Shown here in pieces: positions 36,600 through 47,208 of a stretch of 64,000 nt of DNA. The DNA comes from Allodiplogaster sudhausi. Its lineage: Eukaryota > Nematoda > Chromadorea > Rhabditida > Diplogasteridae. Where the stretch lies: positions 910,001 to 974,000 of the forward strand of contig CALZFC010000032.1 in NCBI GenBank assembly GCA_945643635.1. Reading direction: 5' to 3'. The translations under genes and the position numbers were made by a program. Position 1 is the first letter of the stretch. Every line of letters starts with the position of its first letter. The notes under the pieces were generated by a model. It searched no databases, was not told where the DNA came from, and saw only the letters and a list, made by a program, of their open reading frames with translations.

Positions 36600-39500
36600 T
36601 TTTTCGAAATGGAATTTTTTCCGTTTTTCAAAGGAGCATCCGTCGGAGAAAAGACACATGTGCGAAGGATAGACTCGTGGTAAGGGGAGAGAGAGGGAGA
36701 GAAGGAGAGCGAAGGAGAGCGAGGGAGAGAGAGGGAGAGAGAGAGAGAGAAAGAGAGAAAGGGAGGGGGGTAGAGAGTGGAGGAGAGAGATGGAGAGAGA
36801 GAGAGAGCGAGCTCGCGGGAAAAAGAGAAATGTAGTACTTGAAATGTATAAATGAGGGAGGAAAACTCACCGATCACCTAGCATGTAAACAAGGAAGCAT
36901 TGCACATTAATACTTTGGTAGTCATCGAAGAGCACTTGTATTCGCATAGGCGTTGACAAAAGTAATATTATTACCATACAATTATGTAGTAATGTTATTA
37001 TATTTTCTCGCTGATTTTATAAGGGTTATGTAATGTTATCTCTACCTATTACATATTCTCTTTTATTGGTCTTTTTTTGCAAATTAAGAGAAATCAGAAA
37101 ATTGCTCATGCATGATCACCTAATTAAATCTTTTGAAACTGGAAAGCACATTATCTGGCTTGTAATCTTCTGCTTCTTTTCTCTATCCCCCTTTCAGCAC
37201 ATCGGCACGTTCTCTCTCTCCATATCTCTCTCTCTCTCTCTCTCTCTCTCCGATGGTTCTCTTTCATAGTTGTGAAAGCAGATTACGGTAAGTCCTGCGT
37301 CCAAAATTCCGTAGTTTTGTAAGGGAGAGTACCTTCCGTATAAGTGTCAAAGGTATTTTATGAGTCATAAAAAAGCTTATTAAACTTCTTTATCTCACAG
37401 CATTCGGAGGGATCCGTTCCGAGGATCACTGACTGATCATCTTTTTATTTCCTTCTCCGTCTCTCGCCTGAACGGCAGCCTTCTTCTGTGCTCCGGCTCC
37501 TCTCCGGCCCTGCTCCTCCTCTCCGTACTTCGTGGATAGACAGTGTCGTATAGTTAAAGTGGCCGCCGGCGCTAAGTTCCGCGCCACGATTTCGCCTTTT
37601 TTTCCGGCGCCAGCTACATGGCATACGTGAAGCCGTAGTAAATGTTCGCTTTTTGGGGTATAAACATCAGGATTAGATTGCTTTTACACATGTTTTTACA
37701 TTAGCTAAGTTTTCACCCGAGAGTCCCTCCGGTGTTGCAAATATACGTGGAAGAGATAGAGAGAGAGAGAGGGGACAGATAAAAAGTATGAGAGGAGAGC
37801 CGGCTGGAAGAATGAAGAAATAAAGATAAAAAATGCACATTATTACGGGAAATTTATATCAGCTAAACAAATGACTTCAGGAACATAACACTGCTCATGT
37901 TCAAGTTTTTCTTTTGTAAATTCTTTTGAGCCCGAAAAGCGCCGGTGTATGACAATATTAGAGAAAAATAACTTGAGAAATGTAAAAAAAAGCTCACTTG
38001 TTGGAATAAAGAGAGATTTACTTTATACAGTATAGATTAGCCAATGGTTCGGGATCGATGTTAGAGATAGAGAGAGAGCGGAGAGTATGATGTGGATAGG
38101 AAACAGTTAGAGATACAAAATATGTATATAAATAGTATGCCAGGATCTCTCTCTTTCTCTTTTTTCGAAATGGAATTTTTTCCGTTTTTCAAAGGAGCAT
38201 CCGTCGGAGAAAAGACACATGTGCGAAGGATAGACTCGTGGTAAGGGGAGAGAGAGGGAGAGAAGGAGAGCGAAGGAGAGCGAGGGAGAGAGAGGGAGAG
38301 AGAGAGAGAGAAAGAGAGAAAGGGAGGGGGGTAGAGAGTGGAGGAGAGAGATGGAGAGAGAGAGAGCGAGCTCGCGGGAAAAAGAGAAATGTAGTACTTG
38401 AAATGTATAAATGAGGGAGGAAAACTCACCGATCACCTAGCATGTAAACAAGGAAGCATTGCACATTAATACTTTGGTAGTCATCGAAGAGCACTTGTAT
38501 TCGCATAGGCGTTGACAAAAGTAATATTATTACCATACAATTATGTAGTAATGTTATTATATTTTCTCGCTGATTTTATAAGGGTTATGTAATGTTATCT
38601 CTACCTATTACATATTCTCTTTTATTGGTCTTTTTTTTGCAAATTAAGAGAAATCAGAAAATTGCTCATGCATGATCACCTAATTAAATCTTTTGAAACT
38701 GGAAAGCACATAATCTGGCTTGTAATCTTCTGCTTCTTTTCTCTATCCCCCTTTCAGCACATCGGCACGTTCTCTCTCTCCATATCTCTCTCTCTCTCTC
38801 TCTCTCTCTCCGATGGTTCTCTTTCATAGTTGTGAAAGCAGATTACGGTAAGTCCTGCGTCCAAAATTCCGTAGTTTTGTAAGGGAGAGTACCTTCCGTA
38901 TAAGTGTCAAAGGTATTTTATGAGTCATAAAAAAGCTTATTAAACTTCTTTATCTCACAGCATTCGGAGGGATCCGTTCCGAGGATCACTGACTGATCAT
39001 CTTTTTATTTCCTTCTCCGTCTCTCGCCTGAACGGCAGCCTTCTTCTGTGCTCCGGCTCCTCTCCGGCCCTGCTCCTCCTCTCCGTACTTCGTGGATAGA
39101 CAGTGTCGTATAGTTAAAGTGGCCGCCGGCGCTAAGTTCCGCGCCACGATTTCGCCTTTTTTTCCGGCGCCAGCTACATGGCATACGTGAAGCCGTAGTA
39201 AATGTTCGCTTTTTGGGGTATAAACATCAGGATTAGATTGCTTTTACACATGTTTTTACATTAGCTAAGTTTTCACCCGAGAGTCCCTCCGGTGTTGCAA
39301 ATATACGTGGAAGAGATAGAGAGAGAGAGAGGGGACAGATAAAAAGTATGAGAGGAGAGCCGGCTGGAAGAATGAAGAAATAAAGATAAAAAATGCACAT
39401 TATTACGGGAAATTTATATCAGCTAAACAAATGACTTCAGGAACATAACACTGCTCATGTTCAAGTTTTTCTTTTGTAAATTCTTTTGAGCCCGAAAAGC

Positions 39501-39717
39501 GCCGGTGTATGACAATATTAGAGAAAAATAACTTGAGAAATGTAAAAAAAAGCTCACTTGTTGGAATAAAGAGAGATTTACTTTATACAGTATAGATTAG
39601 CCAATGGTTCGGGATCGATGTTAGAGATAGAGAGAGAGCGGAGAGTATGATGTGGATAGGAAACAGTTAGAGATACAAAATATGTATATAAATAGTATGC
39701 CAGGATCTCTCTCTTTC
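36600..39717. repeat. Two near-identical tandem units of about 1.56 kb
   Basis: Unit 1 (about 36600-38158) and unit 2 (about 38159-39717) differ by only a handful of bases, including a 2 bp length change in a (GA) run and one T in a poly-T. Each contains a GA-rich tract, the relic of a CPG4-like exon, a CT tract, and the gattacggtaag and ggatccgttccgagg blocks. No gene is supported inside. This is a very recent duplication or an assembly artefact. Confidence 0.9.
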
Positions 39718-40460
39718 TCTCTCTCTCCCTGCCATTCTCCACCTCTCTACCTCTTTCGATCGCTATCTCTCTCTCTTCTTCTCTCTCAGTCACTCTCCCT
39801 CAAATTCTCTCTCATTCTCTCTCTCTTTCTCCCTCTGTCACGGGAGAAAGAGAGAGTTAGATAGAGTGAGAGAATTGAAGACCGAGAGAGAGAGAGAGAC
39901 AAAGAGATTGAGAGTGATAGAAAGAGACGGAAATTCTTTTTTTAGCCTTTAAAAAAAAAATTCCCTACTGTAAAAAAAATCTCTTTTTTTCAATTGAAAT
40001 GTTAGCCCGATCGGTGGACAGGTTGCGATGCTCATTTAATTGCGATCACACTACACAAAACCGCCGTGGCTTTGCATGCTTGTGAATCAGTTAGATTTTT
40101 TTCGAACTGGAATTTTTCCCTTTTCAAAGGAGCATACGTTGGAAAAAAGACACATGTGCGAAGGATGGACTCGAGGAAATGGGAGAGAGAGGGAGAGAGA
40201 GAGAGAGGGAGAGAGAGAAACAAAGAGAGAGAGAGAGAGTGCTCGCGGGGAGTGGGAGCGCGAGAAGAGACATGCAGTACTAGAAATGTATAAATGAGGG
40301 AGCAACACTCACCGAGGATCCAGCGTGTAAAGGGAACGTTGCACATTAATACTTTGGCGGGCATCGAAGAGCACCTGTCCTCGCATAGGCGTTGACATAT
40401 TGGTAATATTATTACCTTAGAATTATGTAATAAACGAATTAATGGAAACTGAAATATTAA
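39718..40460. repeat. Partial, diverged unit of the same family
   Basis: After a CT/GA hairpin-like tract (39710-39900), the words tggaatttttccc...aaaggagcatacg, gacacatgtgcgaagga and catcgaagagcacctgtcc follow in the family order, with more divergence than between the two tandem units. Confidence 0.7.
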
Positions 40461-41233
40461 TTTACAAAAAATTGTTATTATGAAATGCATTGATACAATA
40501 TCCTCGCATGCCGCCCTTGTGAAAAACTCTGGCGTGTGAATGTGACAGCTTGTTCGGAAATCAAACAGACTTTCATTTCCTCTGGAGTGAGCCGGGTTCA
40601 ACACATTTACTGTCGATATAAGATGAGAGTCACATGTTAGTATCTTGTGATTACATAAGTGCACGCCAAAAAATTATTCGTGCTACGACGGCTGAAAGCC
40701 GTATCTTTGCTCTTATTTCTTATCTATTCGGCGGCAACTTTCTCTTCTCTACCAGTATCCTTCTCTTTCTCTGCTTCTGTCTCACAGCCTCGCTTTCTCT
40801 CTCTCACTCTCTCGCACTCAAAACGCGCTTCCTTATCTTCGGCATAAAATGTAACGCCGATGAGTGGAGATATAAAATTTCTAAAGACTTGCCAGCGAAC
40901 GGGACTGACTTTCATACTCGCTTTCCATGTCTTTCAAGCTTCGTCACGCCCTCTTTTCAGCCCTGATCACTCTCGGTTGGCAGAGCATAAAATTGAATTT
41001 GATTCTTGACATTTCAGCAATGCTTTATTTGACATAATCACTGCTGAGTCCTTGCCTGAAATTAATGGGAATAAAGTATGGAAGACCCGTGGGAATCAAG
41101 CGTGAGGGAGAAGTCAAGAAGATTGCCGATTGAAGAGTGTAAGAAATAGGAGGATGTGATTGTGAAGTTCCTACTACTACTACTTTTATTATTCTAATTT
41201 TATATACTCTAGTTTTTGAATATCGTTCCTCAG
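40461..41233. other. Upstream flank of the lectin gene, first exon not found
   Basis: A (CT)-rich stretch at 40735-40820 and a short open frame with a hydrophobic segment are present. None could be shown to be the signal-peptide exon expected before 41234. Confidence 0.3.
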
Positions 41234-41618
41234 CCACCTCGTGCACGCCACCCTATGAGCCATGGGTGACGGGACGGTGCATGCGGGTGACGCCGCGCGG
41301 GACACTTGACGGGCTGAAGAAGACTTGCGAGCAGGACGGCGCCACACTCGTCTCGATCCATTCTGTTCAAGTGGGGGTTTTGAGGAAATACATATGTCTA
41401 TTATAACACTTTTTTCTTTATAAGCAAAAAAGTGTAATAATGTCTGTTATAACACTTTTTTTTTGCTCCTCAATTATCTACGTTTGTAGTCGTCATCTTA
41501 TTTTTTCATCTACTCCTTAATTTCATTCGGTGGAGGTGACCGGCATTCAATGATGCTCAAAGCCGGTCGTTATCGCGTCGGCCAGGCTCTGTATTAAGTT
41601 GGCAAGTCCTGCTGACAG

Positions 41619-41745
41619 GGGCCAAAATGTTAAAGATGTAGGCCCGGCCCGCTTAACACTACGGGCCCAACCCGTTCGGGCGCACTTACAATTAACCTGC
41701 AGGCCCGGCTCTGGCACGGCAATCCGAAGCTGGACCGGCCGGTAC
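41619..41745. repeat. GC-rich GGCCCGGCCC element, copy 2 (intronic)
   Basis: The sequence caggggccaaaatgttaaag is followed by taggcccggcccgc and cgggcccaacccg. It resembles the other two GC-rich blocks and lies within the first intron of the lectin gene. Confidence 0.5.
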
Positions 41746-42595
41746 TTGTAGGGTAATCGTAATCGATAATACTATTTGAGTAAACGATGTCGTGCTCAAT
41801 TTTTCATAATAATCAATTTATAAAGTAATGATAATCATATAATGATTCGAGGAGAATAATCGCATTCGCTCGCTGATCAATGATGTGAGATTCGTCACGA
41901 TCGGCCTGCAGTACAACACGAGCAATCGCAACTTTGAGTGGATGGACGGCAGTCCTTTTGACGTCTCCAATCTACACGGTTGTCTGTCACTTTTTTGTAT
42001 TATTATTTGCAAACAAATTGTAGTACACGAATCGCATGATTATTGTTTTGAATATTTTTTTTCTGTTCTAATGCAATTTAATGTGACAAACCTCATGATA
42101 TTCTATATACATATGTATATGTAGTTTCTCGACATTAGAAAATAAAAATCGAACAAAATTGTTGTACTCTGACTCCTTCAGATGCTGAATGCGAAGAGGT
42201 TCAGCGCCCTATTGGCTTGAGTTCCGAAGGTGAATGGAGGATCAGTTCCACCTGCGACGGAGCATTCAATGGGCTCTGCGTGAAGACAAAACTCAATAGT
42301 TGGTCATTCTCGTTTTTGTCTCTCTTCCCCTCTCTACCTCTCTCTCTCTCTCTCTGTTATCTGACTCTCCTTCCTTTCCCTTTCATTCTTTTTCTTTCTC
42401 ACTCTCTCTTCCATGAGGGCCCTACCAAGGAATAAAACTGATTGAATAACAGTTCAGAAGAATTCTAAAATACATACATATTAAATTGCATCAGAACAGA
42501 AAAAAAATATTTATAACAATAATCATGCGATTCGTGTACTGTATGTGGCACCAAGCGCCATTCCATTTACCTTATGGTTCGTAGTACTACTGTAA

Positions 42596-42625
42596 ATAAT
42601 AATAATAATAATAATAATAATAATT
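42596..42625. repeat. (AAT)n microsatellite
   Basis: About nine consecutive TAA/AAT units lie in an intron of the lectin gene. Confidence 0.95.
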
Positions 42626-43331
42626 AGCATTGACTTGTATTACACCTCGAATAGAGTAGCAAATTGAATTGTCCATATAAATCAGGTCCCGCATGCGATG
42701 ACTACGAGCATATCAATGGCTCGCTGACTTGCATCTCGATGCGGAGCAGAACGGTGCCTTCTCCTCTTTGTCAAGCTAACTTGTAGAGTCATGCATACTA
42801 CAATGAGATAACAGAGAAGAAAAGCAATAACTTACTTAAAAGAGCGCGCGAGCACAAAAAAAATGATGTGAGATTTCAAATTGCCGCGGCCCTTCGCGCT
42901 CGTGAATACTATTTTCAGTATTTGGCTTGTGCGACTTGCAAAATAGCCAGGGGAACGGCAATCAGTTTGAACCTCCATTGCATAGTTTTCCTTTTTAAGG
43001 CCGATTCTTGCAGGCCTCCTGGGCATCCGCCGAAGAGTTATGCAAGGAAGAGTTGGCCCATCTCGTTTCAATACACGAGCGTGAGGTCAGCAACAATTGC
43101 ACCAATCAGATTTAGATTAAAATCACAATTCAAAATATATTTCAGTGTTGTAATAAAGATGAGAAGAGTGTTACAGAATATTTTGAAAATTAATATTTAT
43201 TATATAAAATTTTTTTTACGACGTTTCTTTTTGTGCAGACAAACGACTACTTGCTGTCGCATGCGAGGGAGCTCGGAATTTCGGATGGACTTCACATTGG
43301 ATTGCAGACTATTGTGAGCAAGTCGCAAAAG

Positions 43332-43386
43332 ACGTGGACAGACGGTATCACGTAATATACGTGGACAGACGGTATCACGTAATATC
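43332..43386 (+). repeat. 27 bp tandem duplication over an exon end and donor
   Basis: The unit acgtggacagacggtatcac plus gtaatat occurs twice in a row. It contains the WTDGI codons of CTLD 2 and the gtaata donor, so the donor is duplicated. Confidence 0.8.
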
Positions 43387-45084
43387 ACGTATACAAACTT
43401 TGCCAGAGGTGCATTTACATTATTACGACAGTCACTCTGGAAGAGTCGAGCATGCCTGCCCCGGGAAAATTGTTTTCGTATTCATTCACGGAAATTATTT
43501 TTCTTATATATTTTTTATACAACTCGACCAGCTCTATTTAATGAGCCTAATTTTATGATAATCCGATCACTCTAGCACAGAAAATTCATTGAGCCATAAA
43601 TCCGTTCAAACCCTGTTTTGAGATACGGTAAACATATCATTTAATAGCATTTCAAATTTCATCTAGGAACATATTTTATAAAGATTTCATTTTGGTCGAG
43701 AAAATTTGCTTTAAATAATTTGAATGGTTAGAATACCACTTTATGATAATTTCTCCACTCTGGAACCTAAACAGAGAGAAAGAATGTTAAATTTGCTATA
43801 AAAGAACTACCATTCAAGAGAAATTAAATAATATGAAGTTGTCGCAATTACGCGAAAAATGCTCCGAGACAGAGTGCAAGCTCATTCATCGAACAATAAC
43901 TTTGGGGGCAAGCAGCGCTCGATGCTTACGGACATGCTCTCTTAATAGAATTGTTATTAATTATTATATTTTGTATGGTAATTTTCAGTCAATATTCCTT
44001 ATATATATGTACATAAAAATGTATTAAAGGTTTTCCATCGGATCTCTTCGGCCACTGCACGGAAACTCAAGCGTAATCTTTTCGTATTTTTCAATTGTTT
44101 CTCACCGTTGTGTCAGACAAAATGGCGCGAATTCAAACGTGAGGTTTTGGCCTCTTTAAAATCTACTCGCCATCGTATCAGAACTCTCCGAACGTGACAT
44201 CGTGCGACTACTTCCTGGTCGTCGAGGAGGGCGCGATGGTGCGGCTGACTATTGACGACTTCAGCTTCAACAAGTGCTGCGACAAGATTGAGCTGTTTGA
44301 TGGCGAGCTTGGTGGCACGCGAATTGCAACGTAAGAAACAGATTATTATATCACTCAGGTTATTGATTGACTTTTTTTTAAAATTAAATACAAGATTATT
44401 TATTTATTTGTTGCACATCAATTAATAAGATAATCAATGTGTAACACATGGAAAAGAACTCGAAAAGATAACGAGACTTTTAACAGGTATGGGGAATGAA
44501 TCCAAGAGTGAACCGGGGGGGTAAATAAATTACGAGAGAGAGAGAGAAAAATGCTAATTTTGTATGTTTTATCAGCGTGACTGGCCAAGTGGCTCCTTGA
44601 ACGATCTACCACACATACTCGTCGAATATCATGCACATCGTGCTCAGCGTTAACGACGGCACCCGCGTGCGCGGTTTCCGCGCGCATTTCGACAAGTACG
44701 AATAAGACCGGCATGGTTTTGCAATGAACAAGATATTTTTTTTTGCAAAATAAAGAATATTAATAATGAATGGCGTATGCGTGTACACATGGGAGAAGTT
44801 TGGAGAGCGGAAAATTGAACGGAAAGGTTATCAAGAGTGATGCGAGAAATAAAGGGTGAGAATTAGAGAGAGAGAGATATTGTATGTTGATGGAAGGTGA
44901 GAGCGCGATCAGGAATAAAAGAGTTGGTTCAAATACGAAAACTGCCACAACATCTATGAACAAAAAAACTGACCCTTTTCAGATTTGTTTAAGGTTATGA
45001 TATTTTACAATTTAATCCAATGCGTGAATCTGATGAATAGGTCAACCTTTTTTCTTAATTTTTTTCATTAGATATTCTCTTGCA

Positions 45085-45501
45085 ATTACTAGAGGAGAGC
45101 CGGCAGGAAGAATGAAGAAATGGAAGAGAAATAATTCTCCTTGTTACGGGAAATTCATATCAGCTAAATGACTTGAAAAAGATAACACAGCTCTTATTCA
45201 AGTTTTTCTTTTGTAAATTCTTTGAGCCCGAAAAGCGCCGGTGTATGAAAATCTTAGAGAAAAATAACTTGAGAAATATAAAGAAACTCACCTGTAGAAA
45301 TAAAGAGAGATTTACTTTATACAGTAGAGATTAGCTAACGGTTCGGGATCGATGTTAGAGATATAGAGAGAGAGATAGAGAGAGAGAGAGATAGAAAGAG
45401 AGATAGAGAGAGATATAGAAAGAGAGATAGAAAGAGAGCGGAGAGTGTGATGTGGATAGAAAACAGTTAGAGATTCAAAATATATCAATATTATGCCAGG
45501 A

Positions 45502-45534
<33 letters not shown>

Positions 45535-45957
45535 TTCTCTTCTTCCCTCTCACTCACTCTCCCTCCCATTCTCTCTCATTTCCTCTCTATTTCTCCCTCT
45601 GTCACGGGAGTAAGAGAGTTAGAGAGTGAGAGAATTGAAGACCAAGAGAGAGAGACAAAGAGATTGAGAAAGAGAAAGACACGGAATTCGTTTTATTTAG
45701 CATAGGAAAAGAACAATTCCCTACAATAGAAAAGATTACCTTTTTTCCCTCGCCATGCCTGCCCGAACGGTCGGCAAGTTACGAATTGCATTTAATTGCG
45801 ATCACATTACACTAAAACCGCCGTTACTCTGAAAGCTATTGAATCATTTTAGTATTTTTTTAATTGGAATTTCTTCCCGTTCTCCAAAGAAAAAAACACA
45901 TAAAAAAACACATGTGGGAAGGATAGATTCGTGGTAAGGAGAGCGAGAGGGAGATAA

Positions 45958-45988
<31 letters not shown>

Positions 45989-46466
45989 AGCTCGCGGGGA
46001 GTACGAGCGCGAGAAGAGACACGAAGTACTACATATGTACATACATACATATATGTATATGAGGGAGAAACACTCACCGAGATCCTAACGTGTAAACAAG
46101 GAAGCATTATAGATTAATACTTTGGCAGGCATCGAAGAGCACCTGTCCTCGTATGGGCGTTGTCAAAGGTAACAATTATGTAGTAATGTTATTAGGTATG
46201 TTTTCTCTATTATTTTATAAAGGTAATGTAATGTAATCTCTGCCTATTACATATTCTATTATTGGTCTTTTTTGCAAATTAAGACAAATCAGAAAATTGC
46301 TCATGCATGATCAGCTAATTAAATCCTTCAAACTGGAAAGCACATTATCTGGCTTGTAATCTTCTGCTTCTTATCTCTATTCCCTTTTCAGCACATCGGT
46401 ACCTCTCTCTCTATCTCTCTCGCGCTCTCGATCTCTCCTTCTCTCTGTGTGTCTATCTCTCTCTCT

Positions 46467-46505
<39 letters not shown>

Positions 46506-46560
46506 GGATCTCTTTCATAGTTGTAGGATGTGCATCAGGGAATACAATAAGGTAGCGAAG
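45085..46560. repeat. Another copy of the 1.5 kb repeat family
   Basis: The family words return in order: gccggcaggaagaatgaaga, gcccgaaaagcgccggtgta, gttcgggatcgatgttagag, CT and GA tracts, gcatcgaagagcacctgtcc (46129), and ctttcatagttgta (46512). There are clear differences from the tandem pair. Confidence 0.75.
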
Positions 46561-47208
46561 ACGGAGAAGAATGAAAAGTGGAATACGACCAGGGTGAACA
46601 TAAATGTTAGCGCACCTCAGGCGGTACGTGATGACCCAATTCTCTCTTTCTCTCTCTCTTTATCTCCATCTCTCTTTCTTTCTCTTTCTCTCGCCCGTTC
46701 TCTCTCTCTATCTCTCTCTCGCTCTCCCTTTCATCTCTCCTTTCTCTCGTTAAAATTCTCACCCGATCCTCTCTCCTCCTTTCCTTTGTCTACTTTCCCC
46801 CAAGACTTTTCTCGCTCGCTTTCTCTCAATGTTTTCACTTTTCTTCCTTCCCTTTCAATCTTCCGTATGCATACATGGATCGTTCCTTTTCACGTTGCGG
46901 AGAATTTTCTTTAGTTCTCTCTCCCTCTCTACATCTCTCTATCTCTACTTCCCTCGCTCTCTCTTTCTCTCTCTCTCTCTCACTCTCTCTTTCCACTCCG
47001 CAAGCCTCTCAACACATTCGAATCAGCAGGAAGACTCCCGTCCCCCTCTCATTCCTGCGCACATTACCGGCTGACTTGCGCTCTATCCACTCCTCCCTCC
47101 TCATTCCACATATCCTTCTCTGCCCGGATATCTCCCAGATCCCCTAAGAGCAAATCCAGGCCGACACTCCTTGACTCTCTTCCATAAGACATATCCACAC
47201 AGCCCGAA
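46561..47208. other. CT-rich upstream region of the CPG4-like gene
   Basis: Long pyrimidine-rich stretches (46640-46745 and 46915-46995) are present. No coding exon is supported. The promoter is presumably here, but no TATA-like box stands out. Confidence 0.4.

Larger units (their letters stand above)
41234..44705 (+). pseudogene. C-type lectin gene, CTLD-CTLD-CUB type, decayed
   Basis: Phase-consistent exons are 41234-41370, 41852-41978, 42182-42298, 42686-42753, 43014-43085 and 43239-43351; the CUB exons are about 44144-44330 and 44576-44705. CTLD 1 has TGRCMRVTPRGTLDGLKKTC, DGATLVSIHSVQ, GLQYNTSNRNFEWMDGSPFD and a closing STCDGAFNGLC. CTLD 2 has CDDYEHINGSLTC, SWASAEELCKEELAHLVSIH and TWTDGIT, but no clear second half. 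The CUB domain has IYSPSYQNSP...CDYFLVVEEG, CCDKIELFDGE and SSNIMHIVLSVNDGTRVRGF. An in-frame TGA (44598-44600) interrupts the last CUB exon, whose frame then continues correctly to a TAA at 44703. This domain order is common among nematode CLEC proteins, which are secreted and often immune-related. The nonsense codon, the incomplete CTLD 2 and the missing first exon argue for a pseudogene, though a sequencing error at 44598 is possible. Confidence 0.65.
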
